From: Streptosporangium brasiliense
GTDB taxonomy: Bacteria; Actinomycetota; Actinomycetes; Streptosporangiales; Streptosporangiaceae
NCBI RefSeq assembly: GCF_030811595.1
Contig: NZ_JAUSRB010000002.1
Location: 4,774,001-4,838,000 of the forward strand
Direction of reading: 5' to 3'
DNA: 64,000 bases
Part shown: one piece after another, positions 16,855 to 25,911 of the stretch
How the letters are laid out: every line of letters begins with the position of its first letter
How positions within the stretch are numbered: the stretch's first letter is position 1
Made by a program: the position numbers and the translations under genes
Notes under the pieces: generated by a model
What the model was told of the DNA's origin: nothing
Seen by the model: the letters and a program-made list of their open reading frames with translations, nothing else
Database searches by the model: none

Positions 16855-17655
16855 TCACCGCCCCGGCCGTTGCGGCCGCTCCGGGCGCAGGGGCGCCTCC
16901 GGCTCGACCTCCAGCAGGGTGACGTGCGCGCCGCGCGGCATGGAGATCACGGCCAGTACGGCCGCCGCCACGTCGCGGGGGTTGAGGAAATGGTCGTGCC
17001 TGGCCAGCCCGTACCTGACCCAGTCGTCCAGCACCGCCTGCAGGACCTCCACCGGCCAGGTGGAGCCCACCCCCGACAGGGTCGGCCCCGGCCGCAGGAT
17101 CGACGCCCGGACCCCGGTGCCCTCCAGCTCCATCTGCATCGCCCTGGCCAGGCCCTCGACGCCGTTCTTGGCCGCGACGTAGGCGCCCATCCGGGGGCGC
17201 GGCAGCCGTACGACGTCGGAGCTGACGAACACGATGTCGCCGCGCCGCCTCGTCGCCATCGCGGGCGCCACCTTGGCCACGAACCGCTGGGTGCCGACCA
17301 GGTTGAGCTGGAGCTGCGCCTCGAAGTCGGGGGTGGCGGTCTCGTAGGCGTTCTCCGGCGTCACCTCGCCCGCGCACGTCACCACCACCTCGACCTCCCC
17401 CAACGCCCGCTCCGCCTCGGCGACGAAAAAGGAGACGGACTCGTCCGAGGTGACGTCCAGCGCCAGCGCCACCGCCTCCCCGCCGTCGGCACGGATCTTC
17501 GCCGCCAGCTCCTCGCAGATCGCGGTCCGGCGCGCGCCCAGCGCCACCGGATACCCGGCCGCCGCCAGCCCGACGGCCACGGCCGAGCCGATCCCCGAGG
17601 AAGCCCCGGTCACCAGGACCGGCCGCCGCTCGGGGTGGTGCAGGGCTCCGGGCAT
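16855..17655 (-). CDS. Short-chain dehydrogenase/reductase
   Basis: A 266-residue classical SDR. It has TGASSGIG for the NADP(H) dinucleotide (about 16-23), the VTCAG strand-4 motif (usually NNAG), FVSSDVV for the catalytic serine (about 144) and YVAAK for Tyr/Lys (about 158-162). GARR after strand 2 suggests NADP(H). GGAGGT precedes the ATG closely. The substrate is unknown. It is divergent from the GH3 gene. Confidence 0.9.
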   Translation of the reverse strand: MPGALHHPERRPVLVTGASSGIGSAVAVGLAAAGYPVALGARRTAICEELAAKIRADGGEAVALALDVTSDESVSFFVAEAERALGEVEVVVTCAGEVTPENAYETATPDFEAQLQLNLVGTQRFVAKVAPAMATRRRGDIVFVSSDVVRLPRPRMGAYVAAKNGVEGLARAMQMELEGTGVRASILRPGPTLSGVGSTWPVEVLQAVLDDWVRYGLARHDHFLNPRDVAAAVLAVISMPRGAHVTLLEVEPEAPLRPERPQRPGR

Positions 17656-18039
17656 GTGACCTCCGTGGTCGGCGGCTCAGCGGTGCTCGCGCCCGCCGGG
17701 GCCGGCGGGGCCGGCGGGCCCCGGACGGCCCCGGTCCGGGCGCCGGCGACCGGTGGCCTCGCTGTCCGGTCCGCTCCGCCGAGCTCCTGGGCATGGACGG
17801 TCCCGCGGCCGGACGCCTGCCGCCTGGCCGGGCACCTGTCGGAAGGTAATTCAGCGGCCGGTCCTTGCCTAGACCCAAATTCCGGACGGCCGGGCGGGGG
17901 CTCCGGACCCGCCGCCGGAAACCTCGCCGCCCGTGAGAGCGCTCTCTTGAAGCTATTGACCGGACCGTCCTCACAGGGTCAAGATCTGCGCAATGCGGTC
18001 CGGCCAGGGCCGCCGCCGTGCCTCGAGAACGGACTGCCC
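17656..18039. other. Divergent control region between SDR and GH3 genes
   Basis: A 384-bp non-coding region carrying the SDR ribosome site at its left end and a CebR-like palindrome at 17934-17947, with a TTGACC downstream of it (about 17955) that could be a -35 element for the GH3 gene. Confidence 0.55.
17934..17947. promoter_or_regulatory. CebR-like LacI-family operator
   Basis: TGAGAGCGCTCTCT contains a perfect 12-bp palindrome (17935-17946). It closely resembles the CebR box (consensus TGGGAGCGCTCCCA) that controls cello-oligosaccharide uptake and beta-glucosidase genes in streptomycetes and relatives. It lies about 95 bases upstream of the GH3 start, so cellobiose- or glucan-responsive repression is likely. 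Confidence 0.7.
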
Positions 18040-20742
18040 ATGATCGGACCCCTCGCGCGATCACGCGCCCGCCGGAGCGCCTTCGCGGCACTGACGAGCC
18101 TGACACTCCTGGTCGGAGGCACTGTCGGCGCCCCGGGAGCGGGCGCCGGGACGGCGGGGGGAACCGCCGCCGCGGAGGGCGCGGGGGCGGCGGGGGGCGC
18201 CCGGCAGCCCGAGATCGGCAGACCGCCCCTGGACGCCCGCGGCTGCGCCCGCATCGACAGGAGCCTGCAAACGCTCTCCGAGTGGCCCAAGGTCAAGAGC
18301 CGGATCAAGCGCGACCCGGCCGGCGAGAGGCGGGTGGCGAAGATCCTCGCCGGCATGACACTGGCCGAGAAGGTCGGCCAGATGACGCAGCCGGAGATCT
18401 CCGCGATCACCCCGGAGGAGGTCGGGCGGTACGGCATCGGCTCGGTGCTCAACGGCGGCGGCTCGTGGCCCGGCCGGGACAAGCACGCCTCGCCGCGGGC
18501 CTGGCTCGACCTCGCCGACGCCTACTGGGAGGCGTCCACCGGCACGCGTACGAAGATCCCGGTGATCTGGGGCATCGACGCCGTCCACGGCAACAACAAC
18601 GTCTACGGCGCGACGGTCTTCCCCCACAACATCGGCCTGGGCGCCGCGCACGACCCGTGCCTCGTCCGCGACATCGGCTCGGCGACCGCCGCGCAGCTCC
18701 GCGCGACCGGCCAGGACTGGGCCTTCGCGCCCACGCTCGCCGTCGTCCGGGACGACCGGTGGGGCCGCACCTACGAGGGCTTCTCCGAAGACCCCCGCAT
18801 CACCCGGGCCTACGGCTACGAGGCCGTCAACGGCCTGCAGGGCCGGCACCCGCGCGGCATCGGCGACAGGGGCGTCATCGCCACCGCCAAACACTTCATC
18901 GGCGACGGCGGCACCCTCAAGGGAGTGGACCAGGGGGTGAACCCCTCCTCCGAGGCCGAGATGATCAACATTCACGCCCAGGGCTACTACGGCGCGCTCG
19001 CGGCCGGCGCCCAGACCGTGATGGCCTCCTTCAACAGCTGGACGAACACCGACCTCGGCATCGACGAGGGCAAGCTGCACGGCAGCGAGCGCGTCCTCAA
19101 CGGCATCCTCAAGCAGAAGATGGGCTTCGACGGCGTCGTCGTCTCCGACTGGAACGGCATCGGCCAGGTCGCCGGATGCACCAACGCGAGCTGCGCGCGG
19201 GCCATCAACGCGGGTCTGGACGTCGTGATGGTGCCGAACGACTGGAAGGCGTTCATCGCCAACACGATCGCGCAGGTCGAAGCCGGCCAGATCCCGATGG
19301 CGCGCATCGACGACGCGGTCACGCGGATCCTGCGGGTGAAGCTGCGCGCGGGCGTCCTCGGCGCGCCCAAGCCGTCCGAGCGCGCCCTGGCCGGCTCGGC
19401 CGACGCACTGGAGGCCAAGAGGCTCGCCCGCGAGGCCGTCCGCAGGTCGCAGGTCCTGCTCAAGAACAAGGGCGGGGTGCTGCCGCTGGCCGGCGGCTCC
19501 AAGGTGCTCGTGGTCGGCAAGAGCGCCGACAGCATGCAGAACCAGACCGGCGGCTGGACCCTCACCTGGCAGGGCACCGGCAACACCAACGCCGACTTCC
19601 CGGGCGGCACGACGATCCTCGGCGGCCTGCGGCAGGCGCTGGGCGAGGCGGACGTCACCTTCAGCGAGACGGCGGACGGCGTCGACCCCTCGGCCTACGA
19701 CGCGGTCATCGCGGTGATCGGCGAGACGCCGTACGCCGAGGGGGTCGGCGACCTCGCCCGGCGGACGCTTGAGGCGGCCAAGCTCCACCCGGGTGACCTG
19801 GCCGTCCTGGACAAGGTCAGCGGCAAGGGCGCGCCGGTGGTCACCGTCTACGTCACCGGCCGCCCGCTCTGGGTCAACAAGGAGCTCAACCGCTCCGACG
19901 CCTTCGTCGTCGCCTGGCTGCCGGGCACCGAGGGCGGCGGCGTCGCGGACCTGCTCGTCCAGGGACCGCGCAGGGGGGCCGGCTACACGGGCACCCTGCC
20001 GTACTCCTGGCCGAAGAGCGCCTGTCAGACGCCGCTCAACGCGGGCGAGGAGGGCTACGACCCGCTCTTCCCCCTCGGCTACGGCCTGCGCCACGGGCAG
20101 AGCGGATCCGTCGGGACCCTCGACGAGACCGCCCCTCCGGCGGGCTGCGGCCAGCCGGGCGGCGGCGGCGAGGCGAGCGAGGACCTGGAGATCTTCAACC
20201 GGATGGACGTCCCGCCCTACAAGGGCTTCATCGGCTCGGCCGACAACTGGGGCGGCACCGAGATCGGCGTCGACGGCGAGGCGGCGCACTCGGCGATCGG
20301 CGTGGTGCAGTCCGACGTCAACGTGCAGCAGGACGGCCTCAAGGCGACCTGGAACGGCACCGGTCCGGCGCAGATCTACATGCAGGACCCGGCGGGCGGC
20401 CACGACCTGCGGGGCTATCTCAACGCCGACGGCGCCCTGGTCTTCGACACGGTCGTCCACCAGGCCCCGGCCGCCAGGACCGTGATCAGCGTGCACTGCG
20501 GTTATCCGTGCTTCTCCGAGGTGGCCGCGACCTCGCTGTTCCAGGGGCTCACGCCCGGGGTGAAGGCGACGGTCAAGATCCCGATCGCGTGCTTCGCGGC
20601 CACGGGCCTCGACCTGGAGGCGGTCAACACGCCGTTCCTCGTCTACACCGACGGCGCGTTCTCCGCCTCCTTCGCCAACGTGCGGTGGGTGCCGAAGGCG
20701 GCCAAGGACTCCGACGCCAGGAGTTGCGACAGCCTGACCTAG
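18040..20742 (+). CDS. Secreted GH3 beta-glucan glucohydrolase (ExoP-like)
   Basis: A 900-residue exported glycoside hydrolase family 3 enzyme releasing glucose from beta-glucans or cello-oligosaccharides. Signal peptide about 1-40 (SAFAALTSLTLLVGG). The catalytic (beta/alpha)8 domain has WGIDAVHGNNN, KHFIGDGGT and the nucleophile Asp in VVVSDWNGI (about residue 370). The second GH3 domain follows (RRSQVLLKNKGGVLPLAG). The C-terminal ~200 residues (EDLEIFNRMDVPPYKGF...) match the extra beta-sandwich domain of exo-1,3/1,4-beta-glucanases such as ExoP. I use ATG 18040; the frame stays open about 1.2 kb upstream only because it is antisense to the SDR gene. A CebR-like operator lies upstream. 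Confidence 0.9.
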   Translation: MIGPLARSRARRSAFAALTSLTLLVGGTVGAPGAGAGTAGGTAAAEGAGAAGGARQPEIGRPPLDARGCARIDRSLQTLSEWPKVKSRIKRDPAGERRVAKILAGMTLAEKVGQMTQPEISAITPEEVGRYGIGSVLNGGGSWPGRDKHASPRAWLDLADAYWEASTGTRTKIPVIWGIDAVHGNNNVYGATVFPHNIGLGAAHDPCLVRDIGSATAAQLRATGQDWAFAPTLAVVRDDRWGRTYEGFSEDPRITRAYGYEAVNGLQGRHPRGIGDRGVIATAKHFIGDGGTLKGVDQGVNPSSEAEMINIHAQGYYGALAAGAQTVMASFNSWTNTDLGIDEGKLHGSERVLNGILKQKMGFDGVVVSDWNGIGQVAGCTNASCARAINAGLDVVMVPNDWKAFIANTIAQVEAGQIPMARIDDAVTRILRVKLRAGVLGAPKPSERALAGSADALEAKRLAREAVRRSQVLLKNKGGVLPLAGGSKVLVVGKSADSMQNQTGGWTLTWQGTGNTNADFPGGTTILGGLRQALGEADVTFSETADGVDPSAYDAVIAVIGETPYAEGVGDLARRTLEAAKLHPGDLAVLDKVSGKGAPVVTVYVTGRPLWVNKELNRSDAFVVAWLPGTEGGGVADLLVQGPRRGAGYTGTLPYSWPKSACQTPLNAGEEGYDPLFPLGYGLRHGQSGSVGTLDETAPPAGCGQPGGGGEASEDLEIFNRMDVPPYKGFIGSADNWGGTEIGVDGEAAHSAIGVVQSDVNVQQDGLKATWNGTGPAQIYMQDPAGGHDLRGYLNADGALVFDTVVHQAPAARTVISVHCGYPCFSEVAATSLFQGLTPGVKATVKIPIACFAATGLDLEAVNTPFLVYTDGAFSASFANVRWVPKAAKDSDARSCDSLT

Positions 20743-20939
20743 ACGTCGCCGGTCAGGCGGGTGAGGCCGGAGGCGGTGACCGTCCTGCGACCTCACCCGA
20801 ATGATCCGTAACAGATGGAGCCAACTTATCGCCAAGATTTGGTCAAGATTTCCAGGATGGCTGGGCTGCGAGAGGAGAGAGATACTCCAAAAACGGGCAC
20901 AACCCTCCTGTTGGCCCGTAAAGCGGAGGTATAGCCCTG

Positions 20940-21632
20940 GTGAAAAGATCAAGGGCCAGGTCCCTCGCGGTCTCGGCCGGGGTCGTCCCCGCCCTGTGCG
21001 GCGTGCTGACCGGATGCGCGGGTCCGGAGTTCACCTACGTCCGCCACGACGACGGCCACACCTACTTCAAGGTCCCGGCGACCTGGCGCAAGGTTGACCA
21101 GAAGGAACTGGACAGGGCGACCACGGGGGAGGACCCCGAGTCGGCGGCCGCCCGGCTGCGCAGGCGGCTCGTCTGGTCGATCGGCTACGACGCCCATGCC
21201 GAGCCCTCCGCCGGCCACCTCCTCGGTCACGGCACCGGGGACGAGCCGTTCGTCTTCGCCAAGGTCACCACGCTGCTGCCCGAGGCGCGGGACGCGGTCT
21301 CCCTGAACGGCATGCGCAACTCCGTCATCCCCGTCACCGAGCCGCTGCGCAAGGAGTACGCGCAGGTCCCCGGCTACCCGCTGACCGGTTTCGAACTGCT
21401 CGCCGACGAGGTGCTCCAGCCCGGCGACGGCCTGCGTGGGGTGCACGTGCGCTTCAACTACGCGGTCCGGGGCGCCGGCACGCAGACCTTCGACCTCACC
21501 TCCTACCTGGCCGGAGACGGCGGGCAGATCTCCACCCTGCTGATCCGCTGCTCGGCCGGCTGCTACCGCAGGCGTGCCGCCGAGTTCGACAGGATCGCGC
21601 ACTCCTTCAAGGTCAAGCGACTCACCGGGTGA
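20940..21632 (+). CDS. Lipoprotein of unknown function
   Basis: A 230-residue protein with a lipoprotein signal: basic start MKRSRARS, hydrophobic core, and lipobox LTGC (Cys about residue 26). The rest (YVRHDDGHTYFKVPATWRKV...) resembles PsbP/LpqN-like soluble folds found in actinobacterial lipoproteins, but I do not recognise a named family. The GTG start has GGAGGT about 10 bases upstream. Its stop (GTGA at 21629) lies 14 bases before the start of the FtsH-like gene, so the two are likely translated from one message and the products may act together at the membrane. Confidence 0.8.
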   Translation: MKRSRARSLAVSAGVVPALCGVLTGCAGPEFTYVRHDDGHTYFKVPATWRKVDQKELDRATTGEDPESAAARLRRRLVWSIGYDAHAEPSAGHLLGHGTGDEPFVFAKVTTLLPEARDAVSLNGMRNSVIPVTEPLRKEYAQVPGYPLTGFELLADEVLQPGDGLRGVHVRFNYAVRGAGTQTFDLTSYLAGDGGQISTLLIRCSAGCYRRRAAEFDRIAHSFKVKRLTG

Positions 21633-21646
21633 GGAGAGGCCCGCAC

Positions 21647-24565
21647 ATGAAGTCACCCCCGCCGGCCCCCGGCTTCGAGGGCCTCCGCGCACCCGGTTCC
21701 GGCCCGACCGACCCCCACCCCCGGACCCGTAAACGGATGCCGCTGTGGGACCGGGTCAAGTTCGTCCTCGTCCTGACGGCCGTCTACCTCATCCTGGTCT
21801 GGAATGAGATGGCCTCCTACGAGGGCATCATCAGCGTCCGGGACGCGACGGTCAGGGCCGCGACCGCCGCACCGTGGATCTTCTGGCTGCTGGGGGCCGA
21901 GGTCCTGCGGCAGATCCACTTCTCCGTCAGCGAGCGCTCCGCCGGATACCACCGGTTCTGGACGCGCGGGGTGTTCGGCGGCTTCGAGCGCTGGACGCAC
22001 CGCCGCTTCTCGGACTGGAACCGCTTCAGGATGGCGCGGGCCGTCAAGTGGCTGTTCTGGATCGCGCTGCTCGCCCTGGTGCTCGGCGAGGTGCTGGAGA
22101 CCTCGCCCGCCCTGGCGCTGTTCCAGGCTCCGGCCCTGCTCTGGCAGGCTCTGCCGTACGTGGCGCAGCTCGCCTTCGCGTTCTTCTTCATCGCCTTCCA
22201 GTTCGTCGGCCTGTTCTGGCTGCTGTCACGGGGCGGTGTGGAGACCTACTTCCCCGACGACATCAAGACCCGCTTCACCGACGTCTGGGGACAGGACCAC
22301 GTGGTCGAGCGGGTCAAGGAGAACATCGTCTTCCTGGAACGGCCCGACGAGATCGAGGAGCGCGGCGGCTACGTGCCCAGCGGCCTGCTGCTGTGGGGGC
22401 CGCCCGGCACCGGCAAGACCCTGATGGCCGAGGCCGTGGCGGGGGAGACGGGCAAGCCGTACGTCTTCGTGGACCCCGGCGCGTTCGTCAACATGTTCAT
22501 GGGCGTGGGCATCCTGAAGGTGAAGTCACTGTTCAGGAAGCTCCGGAAGCTCTCCCTCCGGTACGGAGGCGTGATCGTCTTCTTCGACGAGGCCGACTCC
22601 CTCGGCCGCCGTGGCTCGCTGGCGCAGCAGGGGCCCAGGGGCGGCCCGGGTCTCTCCGCCCGCGCGGCGGGCTGCCACGGCTTCGACTACCTGGCCGAGG
22701 AGAGCCGGTGGCTGCTGACCCGCAGGGGGGCGGGGGAGGGGCAGGAGCCCGGCACCGGCCGCGGCCGCTTCTTCATGGGCGGCAACATGGGCGGCGGAGG
22801 CGGCGACCCGGGGACGCTGCAGGCGCTGCTCACCGAGCTGTCGGGGCTGAAGAAGCCGCGCGGCGTCGTCAACCGCCACGTCCGCAGGCTGCTCGGCATG
22901 CGGCCCAAGCCACCGCCCAAGTATCGGATCCTGGTCATGATGGCGACCAACATGCCCAACTCGCTGGACGAGGCGCTGCTGCGGCCGGGCCGTATCGACC
23001 GCATCTACAAGGTGGGCTACCCCTCCAAGGCGGGACGGGTCCGCACCTACCGGGGCTACTTCGACAAGGTCGACCACGAGCTGACCGAGGAGCAGCTGGA
23101 CAAGCTGGCCACGATCACGCCCTACGCCACCGGCGCCACCATCAAGGACCTGGTGAACGAGTCGCTGATCACCGCGATCCGGGCCGGCCGGAACGTCATC
23201 ACCTGGGCGGACGTGACCACGGCCAAGCGGCTCAAGCAGCTCGGGCCGCCCGAGGACGTGGAGTACATCGAGCGGGAGCGGCACGCGGTGGCCGTGCACG
23301 AGGCATGCCACGCCGTGGCCGCCTACCGCACCCGCTACCACCTCGAGATCGACATCGCCACGATCGAGAAGGGCGCCGACTATCTCGGCATGGTCGCCAG
23401 CATCAAGCCCGAGGACCAGTTCACCCGGTGGAAGTCCGAGCACGAGGCCGACATCATGGTCTCGCTCGCCTCGCTGGCCGGGGAGCGGATGTTCTTCGCC
23501 GAGGACAACTCCTCCGGCGTCTCGGGTGACCTCTACTCGGCCACCTACCTCACCGCGCTGATGGAGGCGCACTGGGGGATGGGGCGCGGGGTGACCTCGG
23601 TGCCCGCCCTGCAGGAGCTGGAGATCTCGGGCGGCACGTCGATGCCCAAGCCCGGCGGGGGCGGCGGGGCCGGCTTCACCAGGGCGCCGGGCGGCCGGCA
23701 GCCCCTGGCCCCCGACGTGCTGGGCGAGCGGATCGAGTACAACCTGGTCCGCCTGCTGGAGGCGGTCGGGGACCTGCTGAGGGAGCATCGGCGGGAGGTG
23801 CTCTGCCTGGCCCACGCGCTGGAGACCCACAAGACGCTCAACGGCGATGACGTGATCGCCGTCCTGGAGCACCGGCGGGGGACGCTGGTGGACGGTTCGT
23901 CCTATGCCTCGGACGAGTTCTACGCCGAGATCGAGGAGTATCACCTGGAGGCCGCCCGGGCGCACCGCGAGCACAGCCACGTGGCGCGGGACCTGCCCGT
24001 CCCGCCGGACGGGCCCCGCTCCGGACCCGTCGCGTCGCTCGTCCGAGGCGCGGTCGTGACGGGCAACGGTCACGGCTCCGCGCTGCCGACCGCGGTGGGG
24101 CCGGCGCCCGTGGCCGGGCCGGACTTCGTGCCGTGGGGCGACGGGGGTGAGGGCGGTCGGGCGCCCGCGCTCCCACCCGTCCCGCCCCTGCCGGGTGCCG
24201 TGGCGCCGCCGGGGCGGCGGCGGTCCCGGGTGGTGCCGGTGGTGGCGGCCAGTCTGGCCGCGCTGACGGTGTTCACGCTGCTCGGCGTCTACGCGCTCGA
24301 CGGCAGGACGATGATGGCGGACGGGGTGACGATCACGCCGGGGACCGGCACGCTCCTGGCGGTGTCGGGTGCCGTGGTGGCGGCCCTCGTGGGCGCCGGC
24401 GTCGTCTCGGCGGTGATCCGCGCGGGCCGGGCGGCCCGGCTCAGGGCCGAGGCCCAGCGGGACCGCGCCGTGGAGCGGGCCCAGTTCCTGGCCGCGGCGA
24501 TGGACCCCGAGGTCGCGATGCGGATTCTCGGCTACGACGGCACCGACGGCCCTCGGGCCCGCTGA
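21647..24565 (+). CDS. FtsH-like membrane AAA+ zinc metalloprotease with extra C-terminal membrane region
   Basis: A 972-residue protein. About four N-terminal hydrophobic segments (between 35 and 200) precede an AAA+ domain with Walker A GPPGTGKT (about 240), Walker B VIVFFDEAD and second-region-of-homology ATNMPNSLDEALLRPGRIDR. Between Walker B and that region sits a ~90-residue Gly/Arg-rich insertion not found in FtsH. The peptidase domain keeps the zinc motif HEACH (about 548) and the downstream acidic ligand (SGVSGDLYSATYL). After a Pro/Gly linker, two more membrane spans (about 865-885 and 902-925) end the protein. FtsH degrades membrane and misfolded proteins. This is a divergent paralogue, not the housekeeping enzyme. 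ATG 21647 follows GAGGAGAGG. Confidence 0.85.
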   Translation: MKSPPPAPGFEGLRAPGSGPTDPHPRTRKRMPLWDRVKFVLVLTAVYLILVWNEMASYEGIISVRDATVRAATAAPWIFWLLGAEVLRQIHFSVSERSAGYHRFWTRGVFGGFERWTHRRFSDWNRFRMARAVKWLFWIALLALVLGEVLETSPALALFQAPALLWQALPYVAQLAFAFFFIAFQFVGLFWLLSRGGVETYFPDDIKTRFTDVWGQDHVVERVKENIVFLERPDEIEERGGYVPSGLLLWGPPGTGKTLMAEAVAGETGKPYVFVDPGAFVNMFMGVGILKVKSLFRKLRKLSLRYGGVIVFFDEADSLGRRGSLAQQGPRGGPGLSARAAGCHGFDYLAEESRWLLTRRGAGEGQEPGTGRGRFFMGGNMGGGGGDPGTLQALLTELSGLKKPRGVVNRHVRRLLGMRPKPPPKYRILVMMATNMPNSLDEALLRPGRIDRIYKVGYPSKAGRVRTYRGYFDKVDHELTEEQLDKLATITPYATGATIKDLVNESLITAIRAGRNVITWADVTTAKRLKQLGPPEDVEYIERERHAVAVHEACHAVAAYRTRYHLEIDIATIEKGADYLGMVASIKPEDQFTRWKSEHEADIMVSLASLAGERMFFAEDNSSGVSGDLYSATYLTALMEAHWGMGRGVTSVPALQELEISGGTSMPKPGGGGGAGFTRAPGGRQPLAPDVLGERIEYNLVRLLEAVGDLLREHRREVLCLAHALETHKTLNGDDVIAVLEHRRGTLVDGSSYASDEFYAEIEEYHLEAARAHREHSHVARDLPVPPDGPRSGPVASLVRGAVVTGNGHGSALPTAVGPAPVAGPDFVPWGDGGEGGRAPALPPVPPLPGAVAPPGRRRSRVVPVVAASLAALTVFTLLGVYALDGRTMMADGVTITPGTGTLLAVSGAVVAALVGAGVVSAVIRAGRAARLRAEAQRDRAVERAQFLAAAMDPEVAMRILGYDGTDGPRAR

Positions 24566-24624
24566 GGGCCCGGGGCGCGCCGGCGCTTCCGGGGGGCCGG
24601 CGGCCCGGCCCCCCGGGACACGGC

Positions 24625-24855
24625 TCAGCCGAACTCGCCGTCCTTCACGCCGCCGACGAAGGCCTCCCACTCACGCTGGGTGAACGCCAGCGCCGGGCCG
24701 TCCGGGTCTTTGGAGTCACGGACGAGATAAAGCTCATCGGCGTCGGCCTTGTGCCCGGCCAGAGCCGGGTCACCGGGCACGACCGCCACTTCGACGCAGT
24801 CGCCTCCGTTGGTGCTGCGACTGCTCTTGCGCCACACGACGCTGGACAGATCCAT
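24625..24855 (-). CDS. DUF397 protein
   Basis: A 76-residue DUF397 protein: MDLSSVVWRKSSRSTNGGDC, then VEVA, LVRDSKDPDGPALAFTQREWEAFVGGVKDGEF. This family is nearly always encoded next to a DUF5753 helix-turn-helix regulator and has been proposed to be its partner. Here that gene ends 40 bases upstream on the same strand. An in-frame GTG at 24870 is an alternative start. Confidence 0.9.
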   Translation of the reverse strand: MDLSSVVWRKSSRSTNGGDCVEVAVVPGDPALAGHKADADELYLVRDSKDPDGPALAFTQREWEAFVGGVKDGEFG

Positions 24856-24895
24856 CGTGGACCCCCGCACTCTCTACCTACTTTCCGCTGTGTTC

Positions 24896-25765
24896 TTACT
24901 GTTGGGTGGGACAACTCTCCGCGGCCTGGGCGATGAAGGCGGCCGACGCCTCCGCGCCGAGAGCCAGTGCCGACAGGCTCCCGAACATGAGGGTGTATCG
25001 GCGGACCTCCTCCGGGTCCTCCGGAACGAGCCCGCTTGCGGCCTGTTCCAGATAGACGAGGTCGGGATCCTCGGGCTCGGGGAAGCTGAGCAGGCAGAAC
25101 TTGCCGTCCATCGCGGCGTGCGCCCCGGCGGAGAACGGGATGATCCGGATCTCCACGTTGGGCCGCCTGCCGAGATCGAGCAGGTGTTCCAGCTGCTCGC
25201 GCATCACCCCCGGACCGCCGACCTGACGCCGGAGCACCGCCTCGTCGAGCACCGCGACGAGCTGGATCGGGTCACCGGTGCCGTGCAGCAACTGCTGGCG
25301 CGAGATGCGCACGGAGACCTTCTCGTCAACCGCTGAGGGGGCGTGGGTGAGAGCGGTCGCCTCGATGACCGCGCGTGCGTACGGTTCGGTCTGCATCAGG
25401 CCGGGGACGACCTGTGGCTCGTACGAGCGCACCACCGACGCCTCCGCCTCCAGCCCGATGTAGGAGTCGAAACCAGGTTTGAGCGCCTGCCGGTGCCGGT
25501 GCCACCAACCTCGCTGGCGGGCCTCCCTGGCCATCTGGACCAGGGAGGCCCGGGCCTCCCCGGTCACGCCGTACACCTCGGTGAGGGCCGACACGTCGGA
25601 GGGTCTGGGACGGGTCAGCCCCGTCTCGTATCTCCAGACGGTGGTGTCGGTGGAGCCGATCCGCTCGGCCACCTGCGCCCGCGTCAGCCCGCTGCTCTCC
25701 CGGAGCCGGGTCAGTTCCGCCATGAGACGGCGATGGCGGGCCGTGGGGCTGCGCCGGGAAGCCAT
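24896..25765 (-). CDS. Helix-turn-helix regulator with DUF5753 domain
   Basis: A 289-residue XRE-type regulator. HTH about residues 12-70 (RLRESSGLTRAQVAERIGST, DTTVWRYETGLTRPRPSDV), then a DUF5753 domain to about 280 (EAEASVVRSYEPQVVPGLMQ, QLLHGTGDPIQLVAVLDEAVLRR). Such proteins are abundant in mycelial actinobacteria and often affect development or antibiotic production. ATG 25765 is preceded by GGAGGT at 6 bases. It is divergent from the anti-sigma-like ATPase at 25912, a common arrangement, so it may regulate that gene. Confidence 0.92.
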   Translation of the reverse strand: MASRRSPTARHRRLMAELTRLRESSGLTRAQVAERIGSTDTTVWRYETGLTRPRPSDVSALTEVYGVTGEARASLVQMAREARQRGWWHRHRQALKPGFDSYIGLEAEASVVRSYEPQVVPGLMQTEPYARAVIEATALTHAPSAVDEKVSVRISRQQLLHGTGDPIQLVAVLDEAVLRRQVGGPGVMREQLEHLLDLGRRPNVEIRIIPFSAGAHAAMDGKFCLLSFPEPEDPDLVYLEQAASGLVPEDPEEVRRYTLMFGSLSALALGAEASAAFIAQAAESCPTQQ

Positions 25766-25795
25766 GCACGTACCTCCGTCCAGGGGGAGGAAACT

Positions 25796-25903
25796 GTGGA
25801 ATTTCAATATGAGCTATTGAAGTCCCTGATAGAACAGTTCACCGTGAGTGAGTGTGCCATCTCGGAGCGCGATGTGCATGTGAATGTGCATGTCGGGGAG
25901 TGA
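25796..25903 (+). CDS. Possible 35-residue leader/small protein
   Basis: A short frame, VEFQYELLKSLIEQFTVSEC... ending HVNVHVGE, starts at GTG 25796 with GGAGGAA just upstream. It stops 8 bases before the ATPase gene. The good ribosome site, the tight spacing and the lack of Arg/Pro-rich shadow composition make it plausible. It overlaps only the 5' untranslated region of the divergent regulator. No family is recognised. Confidence 0.4.
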   Translation: MEFQYELLKSLIEQFTVSECAISERDVHVNVHVGE

Positions 25904-25911
25904 GGGCAATC

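Noticed and set aside
16828..18039. 1304-residue version of the GH3 protein
   Set aside because: The extra 404 residues are antisense to the SDR gene and Arg/Gly-rich; the signal peptide starts at 18040.
21874..24670. Long frames overlapping the FtsH-like gene on both strands
   Set aside because: Arg/Ala/Gly-rich composition typical of GC-skew shadows, with no family motif.
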